Of a stretch of 5,963 bases of DNA, positions 1-5,963 are shown in pieces (position 1 is the first letter of the stretch; each line of letters starts with the position of its first letter). The stretch spans positions 1 through 5,963 of the forward strand of contig JAIRRK010000050.1 in the NCBI GenBank assembly GCA_031256015.1, in the 5' to 3' direction. The DNA comes from Dysgonamonadaceae bacterium (GTDB lineage: Bacteria > Bacteroidota > Bacteroidia > Bacteroidales > Azobacteroidaceae). The position numbers were made by a program, and so were the translations under genes. The notes under the pieces are model-generated. The model worked only from the letters and a program-made list of their open reading frames with translations. It ran no database searches and was not told the origin of the DNA.

Positions 1-120
1 GGTAACAGGTATGTCTTCATACAGTACCATGTGCGTTTTGATCCAAATTTTTATAATCTGGTCAATGGTAAGGAGTAGAACGATTATCGCAATGGCCCAA
101 AAACCTTTTGTCAATTTCAT
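1..120 (-). CDS. lspA: Lipoprotein signal peptidase (signal peptidase II), N-terminal part, cut by window edge
   Basis: LspA is an inner-membrane aspartyl protease that removes the signal peptide from diacylglyceryl-modified prolipoproteins. Only the first 40 codons are in the window; the reading frame is open to base 1. The visible protein starts MKLTKGFWAIAIIVLLLTID, giving a first membrane segment at about residues 7-19, followed by DQIIKIWIKTHM (residues 20-31), which matches the conserved DQ..K block after the first helix of LspA and is close to the form I know from Bacteroidota. The catalytic aspartates lie further on and are not visible. The ATG (118-120) overlaps the TGA stop (117-119) of the DksA-like gene in an ATGA junction, so translation is probably coupled and the two are co-transcribed. 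I see no separate promoter. The ileS/lspA link is also known in proteobacteria. Identification is strong despite the truncation. Confidence 0.9.
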   Translation of the reverse strand, partial: MKLTKGFWAIAIIVLLLTIDQIIKIWIKTHMVLYEDIPVT

Positions 121-497
121 TTACTTTGACCTTGTTTTGCTTCAATGCTCAGAGTTGCATGAGGAACAGCCCGAAGTCTTTCTTTCGGAATAAGTTTTCC
201 AGTTTCGCGGCAAACGCCATACGTTTTATTTTCTATACGTACTAAGGCTGCTTGCAAACTTTTAATGAATTTCATTTGACGTTGAGCCAACTGTCCGGCC
301 TCCTCTTTTGAGAGAGTGGCGGCTCCTTCTTCCAAAACTTTAAATGTGGGGGAAGTGTCGGTAACATCATTTCCATCCGTATTCATCAATGTTGCTTTCA
401 GCAAGTCGTAATCCCTTTTCGCTTTCTCCAGTTTTTCGTTAATTATTTCACGAAATTCTTCCAATTCTGCATCTGTATATCTTGTCTTTTCGCCCAT
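117..497 (-). CDS. DksA/TraR-family transcriptional regulator lacking the zinc-finger cysteines
   Basis: This 126-residue protein has the layout of DksA, which binds in the RNA polymerase secondary channel and adjusts initiation, often together with ppGpp. A charged helix at about residues 8-38 and a second at 62-90 would form the coiled-coil hairpin, joined by an acidic tip (TDGNDVTDTSP, 40-50). The C-terminal globular part (91-120) aligns with the family zinc finger: YGVCRETGKLIPKERL followed by VPHATLSIEA. The classical finger has four cysteines; here only C96 remains, with T99, S117 and A120 near the places of the others. The fold may therefore be metal-free. I believe this pattern is common in Bacteroidota, so it is likely a lineage variant and not a broken gene. 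ATG at 495-497 is the only sensible start; no Shine-Dalgarno is seen at normal spacing. It lies between ileS and lspA, with its own likely promoter upstream. RNA polymerase binding is inferred from the family. Confidence 0.85.
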   Translation of the reverse strand: MGEKTRYTDAELEEFREIINEKLEKAKRDYDLLKATLMNTDGNDVTDTSPTFKVLEEGAATLSKEEAGQLAQRQMKFIKSLQAALVRIENKTYGVCRETGKLIPKERLRAVPHATLSIEAKQGQSK

Positions 498-516
498 GGT
501 CTCTCAACTTTAGTGT

Positions 517-540
517 TTATAGCCTCTTATTATAGCCTCT
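517..540. repeat. 11-bp tandem direct repeat in the DksA-like gene leader
   Basis: The + strand word TTATAGCCTCT occurs at 517-527 and again at 530-540, a period of 13 bases with two bases between copies. On the coding strand this reads AGAGGCTATAA twice. Both copies fall between the predicted transcription start (about 550) and the ATG (497), so they would be in the untranslated leader. Possible meanings are a binding site for a dimeric regulator, a leader RNA element or a chance duplication. The repeat itself is certain; its function is unknown. Confidence 0.6.
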
Positions 541-556
541 CCTTTAATCTAGTTAC

Positions 557-587
557 CAAAATTAATCTTTTTATTCTAATTATCCAA
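557..587 (-). promoter_or_regulatory. Predicted Bacteroidota-type promoter for the DksA-like gene and lspA
   Basis: On the minus strand, TTG (585-587) is followed after exactly 20 bases by TAATTTTG (557-564). This fits the Bacteroidota primary sigma factor pattern of a -33 TTTG or TTG element and a -7 TAnnTTTG element with a 19-21 base spacer. The -33 element begins two bases after the ileS stop codon. Transcription would start near 550, giving a leader of about 53 nt. This would let the DksA-like gene and lspA be expressed separately from ileS, although read-through from ileS is also possible because I see no terminator in the gap. Confidence 0.6.
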
Positions 588-588
588 T

Positions 589-3500
589 TCAAACTTTATC
601 AACTTTTACTAATAGATGCAAATCGTCTATCTCCAATTCTACTCCGTCCGTAACCTTTTCAGTTACAACAATTGAATCAGCAAGCACTTGATTTGCAATA
701 TATTTTTTGTATTCATCGACTGCTTCGTTTGTTACGTTATTCGATTGAATGATTACATTTATTTTGTCGACAATTTCGAAACCGTTTGATTTACGTATAT
801 TTTGGATACGGTTTATTAATTCACGTGCAATACCTTCTTTCTTCAGATTATCTGTAATTGTAATATCCAAAGCAACCGTCAACTTTCCATCATTGGCAAC
901 CAACCATCCCGGAATATCTTCGGAAATAATTTCCACATCGTCTGATGTTATCTCTACCGTTTGCCCGGAAACGGTCATAATCAGTTTTTCTTCTCTCTCT
1001 AATTGAAGAATATCTTCCTGAGATATGGAAGCCATTGTTACCGCCAAATCTTTCATTATTTTACCATAGCGAGGCCCTAATTTCTTAAAATCGAGCTTAA
1101 TCTTCTTCACTAAAATTCCTGCGGTATTATCGACATAGTTGATTTTCTTCACATTTACTTCATTCAAGATTAGCGATTGAAGAGCCTCAATTATTTGCTT
1201 TTGATGATCGTCCAAAACGGGAATCATGATGGATGAAAGCGGCTGACGCACCTTGATATTCACTTTTTTTCTCAACGCTAACACCATGGAAGAAATCCGT
1301 TGAGCAATTTCCATTCTTTCTTCCAAAGCTTTATCTATCAGTGCTTCATCTGCTTTAGGAAAGTCGGCTAAATGCACCGATGTTGTATTTCCTTTTCCTG
1401 TAACGGTCACTAAATCAACAAACAATTTGTCGGCATAGAACGGAGCTATCGGAGCCATCAATTTTGCAATTGTTTCCAGGCAAGTGTACAGCGTTTGATA
1501 AGCAGACAGTTTATCGTTATCCATTTTTCCGCCCCAAAAACGTTTCCGATTCAAACGAACATACCAATTACTCAGGTTATCGTTTACGAAATCGTTAATC
1601 ATTCGTCCTGCTCTTGTTGGCTCGTAAGTGTTGTAATACTCATCAACCTCTTTCACCAATGAATTCAGCAACGATAGAATCCAACGATCAATTTCCGGAC
1701 GTTCTTCTGACGGAATGTCTTTTTCGTTGTATTTGAATCCATCCACATTCGCATATAATGCGAAGAATGAATAGGTATTGTATAATGTACCGAAGAATTT
1801 ACGCTTTGATTCTTCCACTCCGTCCGGATCGAATTTCAAATTATCCCAAGGTGAAGCGTTGGTTATCATATACCAACGTAGCGGGTCAGAACCGTTTATC
1901 GCAATTGTCTCGAAAGGATCTACTCCGTTACCCAAGCGTTTCGACATTTTATTTCCGTTTCTGTCTAAAACCAATCCGTTGGAAATAACGGTTTTGAAAG
2001 AAATGTTATCAAATATCATGGCTGCGATGGCGTGTAAGGTAAAGAACCATCCACGAGTTTGATCCACTCCTTCCGCAATAAAGTCAGCCGGAAAAACCGA
2101 ACCCGAATCAAATAATTCTTTGTTTTGAAACGGATAATGGATTTGTGCATAAGGCATCGCTCCCGAATCGAACCAAACATCAATCAAGTCTGTTTCGCGT
2201 TTCATCGGTTTGCCGGAATCAGAAACCAAGATAATCCGGTCAACATAAGGACGATGCAAATCCAAGTTTTCCACCGCATAATTTTCGGCTGTATATTCAC
2301 CCGATTTGAAGTTCTTGAAAGGATTTTCAGTCATGAATCCCGCTTCAACAGACTTATTGATTTCTTCCATCAATTCGGCTGCCGAACCGATACACTTTTC
2401 TTCCGTCCCCTCTTCCGTTCTCCAGATAGGGAGCGGCGTTCCCCAATAACGAGAACGAGATAAATTCCAATCCTGAAGGTTTTCCAACCATTTGCCGAAA
2501 CGTCCCGTCCCGGTTGATTGAGGTTTCCAGTTTATGGTATTATTCAGTTCAATCATCCTTTCTTTCACGGCTGTAGTCCGGATAAACCAGCTATCCAAAG
2601 GATAATATAATACCGGTTTATCGGTCCGCCAGCAATGAGGATAATTGTGCGTTTGCTTTTCAATTTTAAAGACTCTGTTTTGTTGTTTCAGCATGACACA
2701 AATATCAACATCCAAAGTCGCATCCGTATCTGTTAATTTTTTATCAAAAGCATTTTTCACAAATCGTCCGGCATATTCGCTATAAAGAGAAACGTTGAGC
2801 GATTGCTTAACAAAGTCATCATCCAAATCTTCCAATAAGAAGAATTTTCCTGTTTGATCAACCATCGGACGATGTTTTCCGTCTTTATCAACCATCATCA
2901 ATGGAGGAATGCCGTTTATTTTTGCTACACGATCATCATCGGCACCAAAAGTAGGAGCAATATGCACGATGCCTGTTCCGTCGTCTGTTGTCACATAATC
3001 GCCCGGAATAACACGGAAAGCTCCCTTTCCCGGTTGTACCCAGGGGATTAGTTGTTCATATTCCATTCCTGCCAATTCTTTTCCTTTCCAAGAGGCAACT
3101 ACTTTGAATGGGATGAGTTTATCTCCCGATTTGTAATCTTCTAAAGGAATGTCTTTTGCTTTTTCGTTGAATTGAGCATATAATAAATCTTTTGCAACGA
3201 CAGCCGTCATCGGTTTACCGGAATAAGGATTATACGATTGTACGGCCAGATATTCTATATCAGGACCAACGGCCAGAGCCGTATTGGAAGGAAGAGTCCA
3301 AGGAGTGGTCGTCCAAGCCAAGAAAAAAGCTTCTCCGAACTCATTCATTTGCGGCATGGGATTTATAATCCTGAATTGAGCGACACATGTTGTGTCTTTC
3401 ACATCACGATAACAACCCGGTTGATTTAATTCATGCGTACTTAATCCCGTTCCTGCGGCAGGAGAATAAGGTTGAACGGTATATCCTTTATATAATAATC

Positions 3501-4014
3501 CTTTCTTGTACAGTTCTTTTAAAAGCCACCACAGGGTTTCGATATAACGGTTATCGTAAGTAATATACGGATCATCCATATCTACCCAATATCCCATTTT
3601 ATTTGTTAAGTCTTCCCATTCTTTGGTATATTTCATTACATCTTTCCGACAGGCCGCATTGTATTCTTCCACCGATATTTTTTTGCCTATATCTTCTTTG
3701 GTGATACCCAATGCTTTCTCTACCCCTAACTCTACGGGTAATCCGTGTGTATCCCATCCGGCTTTCCGTTTTACCTGAAAGCCTTTCATTGTTTTGTATC
3801 GACAGAAAATATCCTTAATGCTTCGGGCAATCACATGGTGAATCCCCGGCATTCCGTTAGCAGAAGGAGGCCCTTCGTAGAACACGAACGAGGGAGAACC
3901 TTCTCTGATTTCCAAACTTTTCCGGAAAACATTATTTTGTTCCCAGCGTTTCAATATCTCCTGATTGACATTAGATAAGTCGAGCTTGTTATATTCAGCG
4001 AACTTCTTGCTCAT
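589..4014 (-). CDS. ileS: Isoleucyl-tRNA synthetase, IleRS2 type, with altered HIGH motif
   Basis: This cytoplasmic class I synthetase charges tRNA-Ile with isoleucine. At 1141 residues it is longer than the usual IleRS1 (about 930-940) and fits the eukaryote-like IleRS2 group. In order: YEGPPSANGMP (46-56) and the signature motif GIHH (57-60), where HIGH is normal; GWDTHGLPVE (86-95); the CP1 editing domain with WTTTPWTLPSN (234-244) and GTGIVHIAPTFGADD (346-360), including the conserved Asp region for removing mischarged valine; SRSRYWGTPLPIW (519-531); DVWFDSG (612-618); DQTRGWFFTL (651-660); the KMSKS motif as KMSKR (689-693); then the anticodon-binding helical domain from about 772 with SNWYVRLNRKRFW (815-827). 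The C-terminal region (about 920-1141) has KLDFKKLGPRYGKIM (973-987), and no cysteine occurs after C845, so the zinc-binding tail of IleRS1 is absent, as expected for IleRS2. The ATG at 4012-4014 fits the family N-terminus; no Shine-Dalgarno precedes it. A promoter lies just upstream. The frame is intact. Confidence 0.98.
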   Translation of the reverse strand: MSKKFAEYNKLDLSNVNQEILKRWEQNNVFRKSLEIREGSPSFVFYEGPPSANGMPGIHHVIARSIKDIFCRYKTMKGFQVKRKAGWDTHGLPVELGVEKALGITKEDIGKKISVEEYNAACRKDVMKYTKEWEDLTNKMGYWVDMDDPYITYDNRYIETLWWLLKELYKKGLLYKGYTVQPYSPAAGTGLSTHELNQPGCYRDVKDTTCVAQFRIINPMPQMNEFGEAFFLAWTTTPWTLPSNTALAVGPDIEYLAVQSYNPYSGKPMTAVVAKDLLYAQFNEKAKDIPLEDYKSGDKLIPFKVVASWKGKELAGMEYEQLIPWVQPGKGAFRVIPGDYVTTDDGTGIVHIAPTFGADDDRVAKINGIPPLMMVDKDGKHRPMVDQTGKFFLLEDLDDDFVKQSLNVSLYSEYAGRFVKNAFDKKLTDTDATLDVDICVMLKQQNRVFKIEKQTHNYPHCWRTDKPVLYYPLDSWFIRTTAVKERMIELNNTINWKPQSTGTGRFGKWLENLQDWNLSRSRYWGTPLPIWRTEEGTEEKCIGSAAELMEEINKSVEAGFMTENPFKNFKSGEYTAENYAVENLDLHRPYVDRIILVSDSGKPMKRETDLIDVWFDSGAMPYAQIHYPFQNKELFDSGSVFPADFIAEGVDQTRGWFFTLHAIAAMIFDNISFKTVISNGLVLDRNGNKMSKRLGNGVDPFETIAINGSDPLRWYMITNASPWDNLKFDPDGVEESKRKFFGTLYNTYSFFALYANVDGFKYNEKDIPSEERPEIDRWILSLLNSLVKEVDEYYNTYEPTRAGRMINDFVNDNLSNWYVRLNRKRFWGGKMDNDKLSAYQTLYTCLETIAKLMAPIAPFYADKLFVDLVTVTGKGNTTSVHLADFPKADEALIDKALEERMEIAQRISSMVLALRKKVNIKVRQPLSSIMIPVLDDHQKQIIEALQSLILNEVNVKKINYVDNTAGILVKKIKLDFKKLGPRYGKIMKDLAVTMASISQEDILQLEREEKLIMTVSGQTVEITSDDVEIISEDIPGWLVANDGKLTVALDITITDNLKKEGIARELINRIQNIRKSNGFEIVDKINVIIQSNNVTNEAVDEYKKYIANQVLADSIVVTEKVTDGVELEIDDLHLLVKVDKV

Positions 4015-4055
4015 AGTAATTGTATCTATTTTGATATGATTCTAAAAATAAGGCA

Positions 4056-4089
4056 CAAAGGTAATGAATTTTGGAATATAAAATACAAA
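4056..4089 (-). promoter_or_regulatory. Predicted ileS promoter, Bacteroidota type
   Basis: On the minus strand TACCTTTG (4056-4063) matches the TAnnTTTG -7 element, with TTTG (4086-4089) upstream as a -33 element. The spacer is 22 bases, slightly longer than the usual 19-21. The predicted transcription start, near 4049, leaves a leader of about 35 nt before the ileS ATG. That leader is AT-rich, has no Shine-Dalgarno, and is too short for a T-box or similar tRNA-sensing leader. The match is good for the -7 box and weaker overall because of the spacer. Confidence 0.5.
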
Positions 4090-4103
4090 ATCGGATAGTG
4101 TGT

Positions 4104-4131
4104 TCGTGCAAATATTCACTGCTTTGCACAA
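4104..4131. other. Inverted repeat between the radical SAM gene and ileS
   Basis: GTGCAAA (4106-4112) and TTTGCAC (4123-4129) are perfect 7-bp arms around a 10-base loop. Read as minus-strand RNA, a G-U pair and an A-U pair can extend the stem to 9 bp (4104-4131). It sits about 65 bases after the radical SAM stop and about 15 bases upstream of the ileS -33 element. No T-run follows the stem on the minus strand, so it is not a standard intrinsic terminator. It could be an mRNA 3'-end hairpin or an operator for ileS. The remainder of the 4132-4196 gap shows no convincing gene or terminator. Confidence 0.4.
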
Positions 4132-4196
4132 GATTTCATATAACAGCCTGCAACATGCCGCAATGCCGTATAAACTATCGGAACGAAAAAACGATT

Positions 4197-5096
4197 TTAG
4201 CGGAACATTCGAAGTTTCATTCCGGCAAAAATCGTATCCGGTTTCAGACTAAAAACCGACGCCATTTCTCCGGCCATGGATAATCCGCATCGCTCGCATA
4301 CTCCGGCTGTTTTCCCGGCACATTCGGTCAAGCGGGTTCCGTCGGAAGTAATAAAATTAGATACCCAACATTCTTTCTTGAAATTATTGTGTTTCATTAG
4401 TTTCAAACCCGATACCGAATTCATAATCGGGTATCCTTGTTTTTTCATTCGGATAACTAAATCGATAACTTCCGTCCGTTTTCCCCAATCCAAGAACAAG
4501 TGTTCCGTTCCGGGATACGGTGTATGAAAATTGATTGAGATGGATTTGATATTCGGATTATCTTTCACGAATCGAATTGTTTCTTCCACCGACGGATAGT
4601 TCAGCACATTCACAACCATATTCACACTCAATGCCGGGTGATTGGCCGAAGAAATATTTTTCACCAATCTCTCGAAAGCTCCTTTGCCTCGAATTTCATC
4701 GTGATATTTTCCGATTCCATCCAGACTGACCCAAATCGAATCAGCTTCCGAACCCGTAAAAGGCCTTTGAGCGTTGGTCGTAATTGTTGTCGAGAAGAAT
4801 CCGATTTTTTTGGCCAAACGGATAAGGCTATTCAAATCTTTGTCGCCTTTTTTCCATAAAGTCGGTTCTCCGCCTTCGAAATCCACGAATCGGGAACCTT
4901 GATTGTAAGAATATTCCAACTCTTCTTTGATTTGATCATAGGATTTGATATTCGGATTTTCGGATTTGTAAACCGAACAATGTTTACAAGCTAAATTACA
5001 ATTATCATTAATAAAGATAACCGATTGCAAAGGCTTTTTAGAACCTGAAAACTTTGCTTTGAAAAACCACCAGGGAAGATATAGGAATGATTTCAT
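4197..5096 (-). CDS. Radical SAM protein of unknown substrate, with C-terminal cysteine cluster
   Basis: This 299-residue protein has the radical SAM signature CNLACKHC (C33, C37, C40), whose cysteines bind the [4Fe-4S] cluster that cleaves S-adenosylmethionine. GGEP (75-78) is the usual SAM-binding motif, followed by strand segments typical of the partial TIM barrel (TTITTNA, 103-109; IWVSLDG, 121-127; SISINFHTPYPG, 185-196). The first 12 residues (MKSFLYLPWWFF) are hydrophobic and aromatic without being a clear signal peptide, and could touch the membrane. Four further cysteines near the end (C243, C259, C267, C270; spacing 15, 7 and 2) could hold a second cluster, similar in idea to SPASM or twitch domains but not matching the full seven-cysteine SPASM pattern. 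The overall plan recalls HpnH-like lipid-modifying radical SAM enzymes, but that is only a resemblance. It begins 6 bases after the UbiA-family stop, so the two are probably one operon. The radical SAM assignment is firm; the substrate is unknown. Confidence 0.9.
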   Translation of the reverse strand: MKSFLYLPWWFFKAKFSGSKKPLQSVIFINDNCNLACKHCSVYKSENPNIKSYDQIKEELEYSYNQGSRFVDFEGGEPTLWKKGDKDLNSLIRLAKKIGFFSTTITTNAQRPFTGSEADSIWVSLDGIGKYHDEIRGKGAFERLVKNISSANHPALSVNMVVNVLNYPSVEETIRFVKDNPNIKSISINFHTPYPGTEHLFLDWGKRTEVIDLVIRMKKQGYPIMNSVSGLKLMKHNNFKKECWVSNFITSDGTRLTECAGKTAGVCERCGLSMAGEMASVFSLKPDTIFAGMKLRMFR

Positions 5097-5102
5097 GATT
5101 TA

Positions 5103-5963
5103 TCAAGGAATAAAAGAAACAATAAGAATTACCAAACAAAAAAACGACAAGAGATTCCGGGCTAAAAGCCAGCGAATCATAAACCATTCGATTCCGGCTG
5201 TTTTTATTCTTTCCCGGTCACCCATCGGTCCCATCCACCATTTCGGATTGAAACTTCTGTCGGGATTTTTTACAAATTGAACCATCAGGTATTGATGGTA
5301 TACCGCCAAAGGAAAAGTCAGAAAAACAATCAAATAACCGTATGATAAATACCCTGAAAATACTCCCGCCGCAATAATTACATAAGCCGAATTAACTAAT
5401 AGCCGGTGAAATATCAACATATTTCTTTGGGTCTTCAATAAAATGGCAAAAGTCATTTTCCCCACTTCCTTGTCCGGTTCATAATCCATGATTGAATGAG
5501 AATATACAATATTGGTTACCAACACTCCCACGGGAATGGAAACAAACAGCATAGAGCAATCCCAATGTCCGCAAGTTGCATAGTAAACTCCGGTCATTAA
5601 AAGCGGACCGAAAATCAAGCCGATGACCCATTCTCCCAGTCCATGATAGCTCAAACGCAGAGGAGGAGCGGAGTAAGATAAGCCGATAACGGCGGTCGAT
5701 AAAGAAATCCACAGGATAAAATTTCCTCGAAAGAGCCAAATAATAACTCCAATGAGTAAAGCTGTCGCCCCAAACAAGATACCGGCAAAAAGTAATTCCC
5801 GGACAGTTGCTTGTCCCGAAGTCAGGTAATCGCATTTGGAAATTCGTGCACGGAATCCCTTTCTATTCAATGTATCCCGGAATCCGGATTCTTTGACTTT
5901 GTAATCGAAATAATCATCAAACAAGTTCATTCCGAGATGTCCGACAGCTATTCCGACAATAGC
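5103..5963 (-). CDS. UbiA-superfamily prenyltransferase, N-terminus cut by window edge
   Basis: UbiA-family proteins are multi-helix inner-membrane enzymes that transfer a prenyl chain to an aromatic or other acceptor, using two Asp-rich motifs to bind Mg2+ and diphosphate. The frame is open to base 5963, so 286 residues are visible and the first helix is missing. The ATG at 5928-5930 is not the true start: in-frame codons before it give AIVGIAVGHLG, and the first Asp motif (NLFDDYFD) begins right after it. The second motif is DYEPDKEVGKMT (visible residues 160-171). YSAPPLRLSYHGLGE (97-111) is another family hallmark. About seven hydrophobic segments follow the first motif (roughly 57-77, 81-99, 112-129, 138-156, 189-207, 209-227, 270-286). 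GLGE...FGPLLMTGVYY resembles MenA, the menaquinone-pathway enzyme, but the region after motif 1 lacks the sequence I expect of Bacteroidota MenA, so it may be a paralogue with another acceptor. The stop lies 6 bases before the radical SAM start. Confidence 0.85.
   Translation of the reverse strand, partial: AIVGIAVGHLGMNLFDDYFDYKVKESGFRDTLNRKGFRARISKCDYLTSGQATVRELLFAGILFGATALLIGVIIWLFRGNFILWISLSTAVIGLSYSAPPLRLSYHGLGEWVIGLIFGPLLMTGVYYATCGHWDCSMLFVSIPVGVLVTNIVYSHSIMDYEPDKEVGKMTFAILLKTQRNMLIFHRLLVNSAYVIIAAGVFSGYLSYGYLIVFLTFPLAVYHQYLMVQFVKNPDRSFNPKWWMGPMGDRERIKTAGIEWFMIRWLLARNLLSFFCLVILIVSFIP

Noticed and set aside
11..193. 60-codon + strand open frame over the lspA and DksA-like junction
   Set aside because: Antisense to two well-supported coding regions; no independent evidence.
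1758..2062. Two overlapping + strand open frames of 76 and 94 codons
   Set aside because: Both are antisense to the KMSKS region of ileS and overlap each other in different frames; no protein family features.
2125..2463. 112-codon open frame on the + strand inside ileS
   Set aside because: It lies wholly antisense to conserved IleRS coding sequence, has no recognisable domain and an unlikely composition; it is a shadow frame.
4015..4055. T-box or amino-acid-sensing leader before ileS
   Set aside because: The predicted leader is only about 35 nt and AT-rich, too short for a T-box; no specifier stem or terminator hairpin is seen.
4132..4196. Intrinsic terminator right after the radical SAM gene
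   Set aside because: The T-run after the stop codon is not preceded by a stable GC-rich stem, and nearby short GC-containing inverted words pair too weakly to support a call.
4071..4283. 70-codon + strand open frame spanning the ileS upstream gap and the end of the radical SAM gene
   Set aside because: It covers the predicted ileS promoter and the antisense of the cysteine-rich C-terminus; no ribosome binding site or known motif supports it.
5479..5835. 118-codon minus-strand open frame overlapping the UbiA-family gene
   Set aside because: It is in another frame of the same strand, while the UbiA frame shows clear family motifs across the whole region.
5928..5930. ATG as true start of the UbiA-family gene
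   Set aside because: The frame continues upstream to the window edge with hydrophobic codons, and starting here would remove the membrane helix expected before the first Asp motif.

Overview
The window looks like a chromosomal segment of a Bacteroidota bacterium, most likely order Bacteroidales. Four things point there. The minus-strand gene order is ileS, a DksA-like gene, then lspA. The isoleucyl-tRNA synthetase is long (1141 aa) and of the eukaryote-like IleRS2 type. Two intergenic regions carry the Bacteroidota promoter pattern (TTG upstream of a TAnnTTTG box). No gene start has a usable Shine-Dalgarno sequence. I could not assign a genus.

All five genes lie on the minus strand, so transcription runs from high to low coordinates. 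At 5103-5963 is a UbiA-superfamily membrane prenyltransferase whose N-terminus lies beyond the window edge. Six bases after its stop begins a radical SAM protein (4197-5096). The two look like an operon whose product I cannot name. A 182-base gap (4015-4196) follows, with a perfect-arm hairpin and the likely ileS promoter. Then come ileS (589-4014), a 91-base gap with a very good promoter and an 11-bp tandem direct repeat, the DksA-like gene (117-497), and the first 40 codons of lspA (1-120). lspA overlaps the DksA-like stop through an ATGA junction.

Functionally, ileS, the DksA-like gene and lspA are housekeeping genes for tRNA charging, transcriptional control and lipoprotein maturation. 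The UbiA and radical SAM pair is the less explained part and suggests modification of a prenylated or other lipid-like molecule at the inner membrane. There are no tRNAs, rRNAs, insertion sequences, CRISPR arrays or phage genes that I can see, and no gene-free stretch longer than 182 bases.

The points most worth a second look are the IleRS signature motif, which reads GIHH instead of HIGH (first and third residues exchanged, an arrangement associated with mupirocin hyper-resistance in IleRS2 enzymes), the unassigned UbiA/radical SAM pair with four extra C-terminal cysteines, and the DksA-like protein that has lost all but one zinc-finger cysteine.
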